64,000 nt of DNA from Patiria miniata (Eukaryota; Echinodermata; Asteroidea; Valvatida; Asterinidae), in NCBI RefSeq assembly GCF_015706575.1, contig NW_024037051.1, forward strand, positions 14,419,016 to 14,483,015. The letters are read 5' to 3'. The notes beneath the pieces were generated by a model. It had not been told where the DNA came from and ran no database searches. It saw only the letters and a program-made list of their open reading frames with translations. This document shows positions 13,698 to 25,300 of the stretch, in pieces (the first letter of the stretch is position 1; each line of letters starts with the position of its first letter). Position numbers and translations under genes: made by a program.

Positions 13698-14409
13698 TGT
13701 GGCGCTGCTCGAACCGGGGCTCCCAAACTCAGGTCGCCTGGCCTCCTGACTAAACCTTTGGTAAGCCTAGACGAGCGGTGATCTAGGTGACCTAGGGAAT
13801 GCGTCCGTTCGGAAGGCCGTATGCCGCCAACACGTACAATATAGTCTCCTTAAGGGTGTTCACTTAAGGGAGGTACTCCAACTGACAGACTGAACAAACG
13901 ATGAAGGACAGACACTGACACCTTTATTCATCAGACAACAACGACAATCAAGTTCTTTAATTCTCTATTGGGTTCAATTAGAATGTAAGAGTTAATCAAC
14001 AATAATTATTGGATGAAACGGCACCTGCGTCAAGGGTGGACTATTCGCAGCGCTCCCCACGCTCTTTTGCGACTTACTATCAGGCAACCCCAAGTTACCG
14101 GCGGCAGGACTCCCGAGGCCCCAGTGGATACAGCCCGAGGTAGCAACACACGGACCAAGATTCAGATCCCCGGTGTGTCTCCGGCTACTAACCTCCTGTC
14201 CTCGCCCAGTCGTCAGCACGTCAGTGCAGCAACACGACAACGCACACACACGTTCGTTCTCCACGAGACGCCGCAATTCACGTCCGTTCTCAACGACGCG
14301 CTGTGATCAACTCCTCCCGCGCAAACGGACCCAACAACAGAGGGCGCTGCGCAAGCTCGCTGCAGCTCGCGCTATAAATAACTCGCTGCAAGCACACCGT
14401 TGCGCTACA
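13698..14409 (-). repeat. 3' LTR of the minus-strand element
   Basis: A 712-bp stretch starting TGTGGCGCTGC and ending GCGCTACA on the plus strand, that is, TGTAGCGC...GCGCCACA in element orientation. It matches the two 717-bp LTRs at 50341-51057 and 56057-56773 apart from a handful of small indels and substitutions. It is bordered on the outer side by GGTAC of a satellite unit. Confidence 0.93.
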
Positions 14410-15021
14410 CAGCCTCACCCTTAAGTTTCAGGCCGTCCTCGGTCTTAAAAACTGGTATAACTAAAAGCAAATGATGTGCTTGCTCCTAGCATGAAACAAT
14501 AATTGTCAAAATAATGTTCTCTTAAGGCAACAAACTTAAGGTGAAGGTTAAACTTAAGGTAAGTTAAGGTAAGGTCTGGTCACTTAAGGTAATAAACCTA
14601 AGGCGAGGTGAAACTTTGACACTTAACTCTGGTCACTTGAGGTAATGAACTTGAGGTAAACAGTTGCAGGCATACTTAAGTAAACATCTACTTCGCTGGC
14701 AATAATCCAGTTCACTACATGTCTCTACAAAATGATTTAAATAAAGATCTCTCACCGTACCTCTGTACACTTTACATACACAATGTAAAACTGTTTTACA
14801 TGTAAAAGGTTCTCATGAAAATAAACACAACTCTGTCTTAAGAGTCTTAAAATACAAAAAGGGTTTCAGTACTTTAAACTTTAAGTAACTTTAAACAACA
14901 GTTTAGTCAAGCAACAACTTTAAATAAATCACGCCCTTAAGGTCATGAGAACAAAACTTAAGTTGCAGTTCTTAAGGTTCTTGATCAAGATGAAACTTAA
15001 GATGACTTTGCAGATATATAG
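14410..15021 (-). other. CTTAAG-rich 3' non-coding region of the minus-strand element
   Basis: Counterpart of 55446-56056. It lies between the zinc-finger ORF and the 3' LTR, is AT-rich, and carries the same series of CTTAAG palindromes as the plus copy. There is no coding potential beyond short chance frames. Confidence 0.8.
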
Positions 15022-16064
15022 CTACTGAAGAACAAAACCGGCAGTGAAGTTGACCTCGTAGGTTCTCTCAGTGATTTCTTCGGAAACCTTGACACCGTTC
15101 TGGAACCTTGATTTGGTGTGCACCTCCTTGACATGCCGGACCTTTCCAGCCATCATTATCTCCAAGTCGGGGGTGCTGACAGGTACTGCACGCTGTGACC
15201 CACGTTCATCTCCACGGATTTTTGAACACTCTGGCTGAGGCTGGCTTGGGAGATGAGGTACCCTGCGTAACACCAGTCGCAGGATAAGTGATGTGGTGCT
15301 TCTTCTCCTTACACTTCAGGGAACTTCCTTCAAGGACTCGCCCAAGGCTAATCTGCTGGGAAGGGGATACGGCTGCGGTATTACTCGGCTCACCATGAAG
15401 CACAACACGCACATCCTCCTCGTCCTCACTTCCACTCTCGGATTTCAGATCTTGAACAAGGGCCATCATTCCCTTCGGCTTTCCACCAGATCTGTGTTCC
15501 AAGGATTGCGGCTGTTGGCTAAGGCACTGATCGACCACGACAATGAGCACGGGGAAAGGGACAACTCAGGAGCGTCCTCGGTCTCCATCCGTCCAGGAGT
15601 TAAGGTACCGGCCATTTTAGGGCATCCTCGGTCGACGGCTCCTCTTTCCCCGTTTCAGACTCCTCTGCCGCCTTCGGCTGCTTCCCGCTGGGATTCCCAG
15701 TATCCTCCGTCATTTCTGAAGCTCGGCGCTTGTCAGGGCGATCCTTCTGTCGCTCCTTGTTAGCCTTTCTACTCCCTGCATTACCCTTTCCACGTTTGTG
15801 TTCTTCTTCCGTCTCCGCGGTAGATCTTGGCCAAGTCATCCAGAGATGAAGGGTGGTGGTTATTGTAGTGCACCTTCAGATTATCCTTCCTCGTGTAGCC
15901 CGCTCACACTTCAAGCAGAAGAATAGGATCTGCCTTGACCCATGACTACTCTCATGCTTGTCGAACCTCCTCTTGTTTATGAAGGTGTCACCGCACTCCT
16001 TACACTTGAAAAGTCGCACTGTGTCCCAGTCCTTGGGTCGACTCCACTCCTTTTTCTTGTCCAT
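15022..16064 (-). pseudogene. Frameshifted copy of the two-finger C2H2 ORF
   Basis: This is the minus-strand counterpart of the intact 347-codon ORF at 54402-55445. The start (MDKKKEW), both finger regions and the C-terminal end (AGFVLQ, stop at 15022) are recognisable, but the frame is broken several times. A lost G after the second finger's first cysteine pair turns CERGY into CERAT. There is a changed base pair near 15820. Single-base losses occur in the CCC run near 15607 and in a TT near 15536, and there is one extra A near 15223. Every break is a one-base homopolymer-type change and the surrounding sequence is otherwise nearly identical to the intact copy. That favours base-calling error over ancient decay, but as written the ORF is non-functional. 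A splice-acceptor-like tract precedes it at about 16084-16105, as in the plus copy. Confidence 0.88.
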
Positions 16065-16193
16065 CCTTCAGTAGATTTTTCAACTGCAAAACGAAAAATA
16101 AACACTAAGGTAAGCCTCCTTGTTACTTGTACATCCCCCTTGAATTTGTCCTGCTTACGTCACTTATGTAATTCTGATCATCTCAATCTTTGA

Positions 16194-18864
16194 TTACCGA
16201 TAACGCTGAGGTGGCCGCCGCTGGCGCAGTGGGTTCTTTCTCGCCGCGCTGGGCTTTGCACCGCTGGCGCAGGTGCTATTTCAGTTCTAGTCGGTACTGA
16301 GGGTTGCACATGTTCCACATGTGCCTCCGGTGTCAAGTTCTCTTGAATTGACTCCTTGCTTCCCATCTGCTCATCTGCTCCTGCTAACTCCTCTGTTTCA
16401 GGTAGATTGGCTTCCTCAAGTGACTCTACTTCAGGTGAGACCTGTGTTTCCTGGTCACTACCTTGGCTCACTTCACTTATCTCTTGTAGCTGAGTTTCAG
16501 GAGAACTTGATTGTCTTCCTCCTGACTACTACTCCTCCTTTTGGCCCAAGGCTTCAACGTTTTTCCCTCATAGGGCTTGAGGCGGTCGCTGTGGACAACC
16601 TTCATCTTTCCCCCACTCTTCTGTTGAATCCTATAAGTCACGTCGGATAGTTTGTCCAGTATCAGGTATGGACCTTCCCACCTGCACATCAACTTTGGAG
16701 ATACCCCTTTCTTTTTCGCTGGTTAAACAACCAGCAGAACTTGCCCTCGACGAACTGTTCCTTGCAGACGTTCCTGTCGTAGTGGCGCTTCTGCCTCCTG
16801 GCACTCTTCGCAAGGCACTTGCGGGCTCTGTCATGAGATCGCTGCATCCTCATCCGCATTTCTTGGGCATAGTCCAAGTCTTGCGTCTCCTCCTCTGACA
16901 TTCGCTCAACAGGTACCCCAAATAAGTGTTTTGTAGAGGTGCATTTCGCCTCTTGCTCGGCGACTTTCTCCTTGCACACAAGTTGCACTGCCTAATGAAG
17001 GACCTGACATCAGCACTCAGGCCTGACCAATGGAACTTAAGGCGTACCTTAGCCATGGTCCTTTTTGTACCCAGGTGACCGCTTGTCCTTCCTGCATGCA
17101 TCTCCTGCAGTATCTCCTCCCGATACTCTTGTGGCACTACAGTCTGCCAATGCATCTCCCGTCCATCGTGGGACTCCCACCGACGCTGCAAGATCCCTTG
17201 TCGGACTGTCAATTGTTCCCATTGCAGCCAGTAATTCTTTGCAGCCGTGGATTTTGGAGAAACTATCTCCCAGTCAGGGCGTGTGCCCTGCCTCTTCCTT
17301 AGCCTGAATAAGCCAGTTCATCTGCTCGTCCTCGAGTTGAGCCCTTCTCCAACCTTCCTTTGAGATTTGGGTTGCACCCCCACCACGCGTAAGTCTGCTC
17401 GAACCTCCGCGTCTTGATCCGTAGTGTCCATCACAACACTTCTTTCCACAGATTTCCCTTCATCTGCGTCACAGCTGATTTCGTCTCTTCCGCACCGTGA
17501 GCAGGGTCGGTGTGACAGGCTATCAGCATTCTGGTGTGACTCCCCAGCCCGATGTCTGTCAACACACTTGATCCGCTCCCCATTTACAGTAAATGTCAAG
17601 GCCCTGAAATCCAGCCTCCCATTGGTCGGCAACAAGTAATCCATTCCCAGGATTCCTTCGACTTCCAGTTGTGCAAAAACAACACAAACTACTCTCACTG
17701 TTTTCCCAACCTGGACCTCTACACAGGCGCTTCCCATAGTCTTGATTAATGTTCCGTCTGCACCATGCACCCCAACTCCTTCAGTGTTCAGCGTAGGTCT
17801 TCTTTCTGGTGACATATTGTAGTACGTCGACGCAGAAAGTAAGGTGTTTGTAGCTCCAGTATCGATCAACATGTTCACCTTAAGTCCCCTAACCACAGCA
17901 GGTACGAAAAGTCCACTTCCCTGTCGCGGCGTCTCCCTTAAGGCTGGCACCTCAAGGGTGGGCAAGCCTCCTTGCCCGCAATTCAAGGGGGATTCCTTAA
18001 GGTTTCCTCTCTCGCAGTTGTCTATCTCTCCCAAGCGGTACCTGGTGGGTCTTCACTAATCCGCCTCCCCTTTGGGGAGTGGCCTCCTTTGAATTTGTCT
18101 GACCCTTGACTTCTTCCAGCCCTCTCACAGGTCCCTGAGATGGCTGCATGTCGTTTCTCCGACATCCTTGATCTCCTGGCCTTCGGCTTCTTGCAGTCTC
18201 GCGCAAATGTCCCTTTGCACCTGCAATGTGGCAAACGTCCTCAGCATTTGCCTTCCTACGTCCGAAAGGTCGTATCGTCCTCCTTGTTCCCAATGGGAAC
18301 GTTCTCCCCTAGACGGGAATTATCTGCTGGACAGCTCGATCTACGACTGCCTGATTAACCGGAACCTCTCCCGTAGCCTCCACGGTTGGTTCTGTTTCCA
18401 CCATTCTTGCATACTTCTTGGTTTTGTCTGCAGCTCTCTGCTCCTCCACCTTGTGGTAGCTCTCAGCAGCCAGAGATGCCTTAATCGAGTCATCCAGGGA
18501 TGTTGGTTTTGGTCCTGAAAATTGCTTCTCCAATTGCCCTATTTCCAACTGAATCCATGAAATGTCCTCTCGCTAATCGATCCCTTCCTTCCTCTGAGAA
18601 TTCGGGATACGCTAACGCAGAGAGTTTCCCTGATACTCTGCCCTAACTCCTGTAATGTCTCTTTTTCTCCCTGACGACGATGTCGCAGCTCCATTAAATG
18701 GTACTTCCGCCTGTTGACCTGGGCCGAACCTCTGGTCTAACGAGCTGATTAAATCCCCGGAATATTTCTTACCCTCCGGCTGGCAAACCCAACACACTTA
18801 AGGCTGGTCCCTGGAGCTTGCAGCAAGAAACACCTTCGCTTGCCCATCGTTCCATCCATTGGCC
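16194..18864 (-). pseudogene. Frameshifted, 5'-truncated gag-pol copy
   Basis: Counterpart of the intact 1,054-codon ORF at 51107-54271, starting at about codon 163 where the gap cuts in. The frame is whole over the protease region (about 17318-17980, with the DTGA active site and ILGMD). It is broken on either side, for example in the zinc-knuckle coding stretch near 18200-18245, where bases are lost and gained within a few dozen nucleotides, in the integrase zinc-binding to C-terminal stretch near 16730-16990, and at the stop, where an extra G shifts the frame. The same internal absence of reverse transcriptase and integrase core is present, so those deletions predate the duplication. Breaks are overwhelmingly single-base indels relative to the intact copy. 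As written no full protein can be made. Confidence 0.88.
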
Positions 18865-19364
18865 NNNNNNNNNNNNNNNNNNNNNNNNNNNNNNNNNNNN
18901 NNNNNNNNNNNNNNNNNNNNNNNNNNNNNNNNNNNNNNNNNNNNNNNNNNNNNNNNNNNNNNNNNNNNNNNNNNNNNNNNNNNNNNNNNNNNNNNNNNNN
19001 NNNNNNNNNNNNNNNNNNNNNNNNNNNNNNNNNNNNNNNNNNNNNNNNNNNNNNNNNNNNNNNNNNNNNNNNNNNNNNNNNNNNNNNNNNNNNNNNNNNN
19101 NNNNNNNNNNNNNNNNNNNNNNNNNNNNNNNNNNNNNNNNNNNNNNNNNNNNNNNNNNNNNNNNNNNNNNNNNNNNNNNNNNNNNNNNNNNNNNNNNNNN
19201 NNNNNNNNNNNNNNNNNNNNNNNNNNNNNNNNNNNNNNNNNNNNNNNNNNNNNNNNNNNNNNNNNNNNNNNNNNNNNNNNNNNNNNNNNNNNNNNNNNNN
19301 NNNNNNNNNNNNNNNNNNNNNNNNNNNNNNNNNNNNNNNNNNNNNNNNNNNNNNNNNNNNNNNN
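18865..19364. other. Assembly gap (500 N)
   Basis: Fixed-size placeholder. It falls inside the gag region of the minus-strand retroelement on one side and inside a different satellite subfamily on the other, so at least the ~1.25-kb 5' end of the element is missing here, with an unknown amount of satellite. Confidence 0.99.
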
Positions 19365-22300
19365 AAGGGGCATCCGCTGCTACTTCTGGATTTTCTCCAA
19401 AAGTTTCGAGGTCTATCGACCTGCCGATTATGCATGCGGGTTGGCCCATTCATCCGCCTTCAAAATGGTACCGAGTTTGTCCAGATCCATCCAGGTTAAG
19501 GTACCTTCAGGCTGCGATACATGGGAGCCAGGCGGGTTGGCGCTGACAGGGTCCTCCCTATGGACTTACTGCACAAAAGCGAAAGAAGGGGCATCCGCAT
19601 GTACTTCTGGGATTTTCTCCAAAAGTTTCGGGTCTATCGACCTGCCGATTTGCATGCTGGTTGGCCCATTCATCCGCTTCAAAATGGTACCGAGTTTGTC
19701 CAGATCCATCCAGGTTAATAAGGTACCTTCAGGCTGCGATACATGGGAGCCATGCGGGGTTGGCGCTGACAGGCCTCCCTATGGGACTTACTGCACAAAA
19801 GCGAAAGAAGGGCATCCGCTATACTTCTGGGATTTTCTCCAAAAGTTTCGGGTCTATCGTCCTGCCGATTTGCATGCGGGGTTGGCCATTCATCCGCTTC
19901 AAAATGGTACCGAGTTTGTCCAGATCCATCCAGGTTAAGGTACCTTCAGTCTGCGATACATGGGAGCCATGCGGGTTGGCGCTGACAGGCCTCCCTATGG
20001 GACTTACTGCACAAAAGCGAAAGAAGGGGCATCCGCTGCTACTTCTGGGATTTTCTCCAAAAGTTTAGGGTCTATCGACCTGCCGATTTGCATGCGGATT
20101 GGCCCATTCATCCGCTTCAAAATGGCTACCGAGTTTGTCCAGATCCATCCAGGTTAAGGTACCTTCAGGCTGCGATACATGGGAGCCATGCGGGTTGGCG
20201 CTGACAGGCCTCCCTATGGGACTTACTGCACAAAAGCGAAAGAAGGGGCATCCGCTGACTACTTCTGGGATTTTCTCCAAAAGTTTCGGGTCTACTCGAC
20301 TGCCGATTTGCATGCGGGTTGGCCCATTCATCCGCTTTAAAATGGTACCGAGTTTGTCCAGATCCATCCAGGTTAAGGTACTTCAGGCTGCGATACATGG
20401 GAGCCAGGCGGGTTGGCGCTGACAGGCCTCCCTATGCGGACTTACTGCACAAAAGCGAAAGAAGGGGCATCCGCTGCCCCTACTTCTGGGATTTTCTCCA
20501 AAAGTTTTCGGGTCTATCGACCTGCCGATTTGCATGCGGGTTGGCCCATTCATCCGCTTCAAAATGGCTACCGAGTTTGTCCAGATCCATCCAGGTTAAG
20601 GTACCTTCAGGCTGCCGATACATGGGAACCATGCGGGTTGGCGCTGACAGGCCTCCCTATGGGACTACTGCACAAAAGCGAAAGAAGGGGCATCCGCTGC
20701 TACTTCTGGATTTCTCCAAAAGTTTCGGGTCTATCGACATGCCGATTTGCATGCCGGTTGGCCCATTCATCCGCTTCAAAATGGTACCGAGTTTGTCCAG
20801 ATCCATCCAGGTTAAGGTACCTTCAGGCTGCGATAAATGGGAGCCATGCGGGTTGGGCGCTGACAGGCCTCCCTATGGGACTTACTGCACAAAAGCGAAA
20901 GAAGGGGCATCCGCTACTACTTCTGGGATTTTCTCCAAAAGTTTCGGGTCTATCGACCTGCCGATTTGCATGCCGGTTGGCCCATTCATCCGCTTCAAAA
21001 TTGTACCGAGTTTGTCCAGATCAACGAGGTTAAGGTACCTTCAGGCTGCGATACATGGGAGCCTGTGGGTTGCGCTGACAGGCCTCCCTATGGGACTTAC
21101 TGCACAAAAGCGAAAGAAGGGTCATCCGCTTACTACTTCTGGGATTTTCTCCAAAAGTTTCTGGGTCTATCGACCTGCCGATTTGCATGCGGGTTAACCC
21201 ATTCATCCGCTTCAAAAATGGTACCGAGTTTGTCCAGATCCATCGAGGTTAAGGTACCTTCAGGCTGCGATACATGGGAGCCAGGCGGGTTGGCGCTGAC
21301 AGGCCTCCCTATGGGACTTACTGCACAAAAGCGAAAGAAGGGGCATCCGCTGCTACTTCTGGGATTTTCTCCAAAAGTTTCAGGTCTATCGACCTGCCGA
21401 TTTGCATGCCGGTTGGCCCATCCATCCGCTTCAAAATGGTACCGAGTTTGTCCAGATCCATCCAGGTTAAGGTACCTTCAGGCTGCGATACATGGGAGCC
21501 AGGCGGGTTGGCGCTGACAGGCCTCCGTATGGGACTTACTGCACAAAAGCGAAAGAAGGGGCATCCGCTGCTACTTCTGGGATTTTCTCCAAAAGTTTCG
21601 GGTCTATCGACCTGCCGATTTGCATGCGGGTTGGCCCATTCATCCGCTTCAAAATGGTACCGAGTTTGTCCAGATCCATCCAGGTTAAGGTACCTTCAGG
21701 CTGCGATACATGGGAGCCAGGCGGGTTGGCGCTGACAGGCCTCCCTACGGGACTTACTGCACAAAAGCGAAAGAAGGGCATCCGCTGCTACTTCTGGGAT
21801 TTTCTCCAAATGTTTCGGGTCTATCGACCTACCGATTTGCATGCGGGTTGGCCCATTCATCCGCTTCAAAATGGTACCGAGTTTGTCCAGATCCATCCAG
21901 GTTAAGGTACCTTCAGGCTGCGATACATGGGAGCCAGGCGGGTGGCGCTGACAGGCCTCCCTATGGGACTTACTGCACAAAAGCGAAAGAAGGGGCATCC
22001 GCTGCTACTTCTGGGATTTTCTCCAAATGTTCAGGTCTATCGACCTGCCGATTTGCATGCCGTTGGCCCATTCATCCGCTTCAAAATGGTACCGAGTTTG
22101 TCCAGATCCATCCAGGTTAAGGTACCTTCAGGCTGCGATACATGGGAGCAAGGCGGGTTGGCGCTGACAGGCCTCCCTATGGGACTTACTGCACAAAAGC
22201 GAAAGAAGGGGCATCCGCTATTACTTCTGGGATTTTCTCCAAAGGTTTCGGGTCAATCGACCTGCCGATTTGCATGCGGGTTGGCCCATTCATCCGCTTC

Positions 22301-25300
22301 AAAATGGTACCGAGTTTGTCCAGATCCATCCAGGTTAAGGTACCTTCAGGCTGCGATACATGGGAGCCAGGCGGGTTGGCGCTGACAGGCCACCCTACGG
22401 GACTTACTGCACAAAAGCGAAAGAAGGGGCATCCGCTGCTACTTCTGGGATTTTCTCCAAATGTTTCAGGTCTATCGACCTGCCGATTTGCATGCGGTTG
22501 GCCCATTCATCCGCTTCAAAATGGTACCGAGTTTGTCCAGATCCATCCAGGTTAAGGTACCTTCAGGCTGCGATACATGGGAGCCAGGCGGGTTGGCGCT
22601 GACAGGCCTCCCTATGGGACTTACTGCACAAAAGCGAAAGAAGGGGCATCCGCTATACTTCTGGGATTTTCTCCAAAGGTTTCGGGTATCGACCTGTCGA
22701 TTTGCATGCCGGTTGGCCCATTCATCCGCTTCAAAATGGTACCGAGTTTGTCCAGATCCATCCAGGTTAAGGTACCTTCAGGCTGCGATACATGGGAGCC
22801 ATGCGGGTTGGCGCTGACAGGCCTCCCTAAGGGACTTACTGCACAAAAGCGAAAGAAGGGGCATCCGCTACTACTTCTGGGATTTTCTCCAAAAGTTTCG
22901 GGTCTATCGTCCTGCCGATTTGCATGCGGGTTGGCCCATTCATCCGCTTCAAAATGGTACCGAGTTTGTCCAGATCCATCCAGGTTAAGGTACCTTCAGG
23001 CTGCGATACATGGGAACCATGCGGGTTGGCGCTGACAGGCCTCCCTATGGGACTTACTGCACAAAAGCGAAAGAAGGGGCATCCGCTGCTACTTCTGGGA
23101 TTTTCTCCAACAGTTTAGGGTCTATCGACCTGCCGATTTGCATGCGGGTTGGCCCATTCATCCGCTTCAAAATGGTACCGAGTTTGTCCAGATCCATCCA
23201 GGTTAAGGTACCTTCAGGCTGCGATACATGGGAGACATGCGGGTTGGCGCTGACAGGCCTCCCTATGGGACTTACTGCACAAAAGCGAAAGAAGGGGTAT
23301 CCGCTGCTACTTCTGGGATTTTTTCCAAAAGTTTCTGGTCTATCGACCTACCGATTTGCATGCGGGTTGGCCCATTCATCCGCTTCAAAATGGTACCGAG
23401 TTTGTCCAGATCCATCCAGGTTAAGGTACCTTCAGGCTGCGATACATGGGAGCCAGGTGGATTGGCGCTGACAGGCCTCCCTATGGGACTTACTGCACAA
23501 AAGCGAAAGAAGGGGCATCCGCTGCTACTTCTGGGATTTTCTCCAAATGTTTCAGGTCTATCGACCTGCCGATTTGCATGCGGTTGGCCCATTCATCCGC
23601 TTCAAAATGGTACCGAGTTTGTCCAGATCCATCCAGGTTAAGGTACCTTCAGGCTGCGATACATGGGAGCCAGGCGGGTTGGCGCTGACAGGCCTCCCTA
23701 TGGGACTTACTGCACAAAAGCGAAAGAAGGGCCATCCGCTACTACTTCTGGGATTTTCTCCAAAAGTTTCGGGTCTATCGTCCTGCCGATTTGCATGCGG
23801 GTTGGCCCATTCATCCGCTTCAAAATGGTACCGAGTTTGTCCAGATCCATCCAGGTTAAGGTACCTTCAGGCTGCGATACATGGGAACCATGCGGGTTGG
23901 CGCTGACAGGCCTCCCTATGGGACTAACTGCACAAAAGCGAAAGAAGGGGCATCCGCTGCTACTTCTGGGATTTTTTCCAAAAGTTTCTGGTCTATCGAC
24001 CTGCCGATTTGCATGCGGGTTGGCCCATTCATCCGCTTTAAATGGTACCGAGTTTGTCCAGATCCATCCAGGTTAAGGTACCTTCAGGCTGCGATACATG
24101 GGAGCCAGGCGGGTTGGCGCTGACAGGCCTCCCTATGGGACTTACTGCACAAAAGCGAAAGAAGGGGCATCCGCTGCTACTTCTGGGATTTTCTCCAAAA
24201 GTTTCGGGTCTATCGACTTGCCGATTTGCATGCCGGTTGGCCCAATCATCCGCTTCAAAATGGTACCGAGTTTGTCCAGATCCATCCAGGTTAAGGTACC
24301 TTCAGGCTGCGATACATGGGAGCCAGGCGGCTTGGCGCTGACAGGCCTCCCTATGGGACTTACTGCACAAAAGCGAAAGAAGGGTATCCGCTGCTACTTC
24401 TGGGATTTTCTCCAAATTTTTCGGGTCTATCGACCTGCCGATTTGCATGCGGGTTGGCCCATTCATCCGCTTCAAAATGGTACCGAGTTTGTCCAGATCC
24501 ATCCAGGTTAAGGTACCTTCAGGCTGCGATACATGGGAGCCAGGCGGGTTGGCGCTGACAGGCCTCCCTATGGGACTTACTGCACAAAAGCGAAAGAAGG
24601 GGTATCCGCTGCTACTTCTGGGATTTTCTCCATAAGTTTCGGGTCTATCGACCTGCCGATTTGCATGCCGGTTGGCCCATTCATCCGCTTCAAAATGGTA
24701 CCGAGTTTGTCCAGATCCATCCAGGTTAAGGTACCTTCAGGCTGCGATACATGGGAGCCAGGCGGGTTGGCGCTGACAGGCCTCCCTATGGGACTTACTG
24801 CACAAAAGCGAAAGAAGGGGTATCCGCTGCTACTTCTGGGATTTTCTCCAAATGTTTCGGGTCTATCGACCTGCCGATTTGCATGCGGGTTGGCCCATTC
24901 ATCCGCTTCAAAATGGTACCGAGTTTGTCCAGATCCATCCAGGTTAAGGTACCTTCAGGCTGCGATACATGGGAGCCATGCGGGTTGGCGCTGACAGGCC
25001 TCCCTAAGGACTTACTGCACAAAAGCGAAAGAAGGGGCATCCGCTGCTACTTCTGAAATTTTCTCCAAAAGTTTCGGGTCTATCGACCTGCCGATTTGCA
25101 TGCGGGTTGGCCCATTCATCCGCTTCAAAATGGTACCGAGTTTGTCCAGATCTATCCAGGTTAAGGTACCTTCAGGCTGCGATACATGGGAGCCATGCGG
25201 GTTGGCGCTGACAGGCCTCCCTAAGGGACTTACTGCACAAAAGCGAAAGAAGGGGCATCCGCTGCTACTTCTGGGATTTTCTCCAAACTTTTCGGGTCTA

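Larger units (their letters stand above)
6471..18864 (+). repeat. Left arm of a large inverted duplication (partner 51595-64000)
   Basis: This whole stretch, satellite plus retroelement, is the near-exact reverse complement of 51595-64000. Landmarks pair with coordinate sums close to 70471: 13496-13687 with 56784-56975, 13114-13521 with 56950-57357, 10989-11450 with 59021-59482, 10553-11014 with 59457-59918, 6637-6879 with 63593-63835. Unit-specific variants match one to one. The left arm differs mostly by scattered single-base deletions or insertions. The match ends at the gap that begins at 18865. Beyond that gap the satellite is a different subfamily from the one flanking the plus-strand element, so symmetry is lost. 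Confidence 0.9.
13698..18864 (-). mobile_element. Ty3/gypsy-type LTR retrotransposon, minus strand, 5'-truncated by gap
   Basis: Reverse-complement copy of the complete element at 50341-56773. In element order from right to left it holds the gag-pol region from about codon 163 onward, the zinc-finger ORF, the CTTAAG-rich 3' region and the 3' LTR. The 5' LTR, primer site and gag start would lie in the 18865-19364 gap, but about 1.25 kb is missing and the gap is only a 500-N placeholder. The outer LTR edge abuts GGTAC in a satellite unit, and the flanking satellite sequence is the same as that flanking the plus copy's 3' LTR. It is therefore the same insertion event, duplicated or assembled twice, and not an independent transposition. 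Confidence 0.93.
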
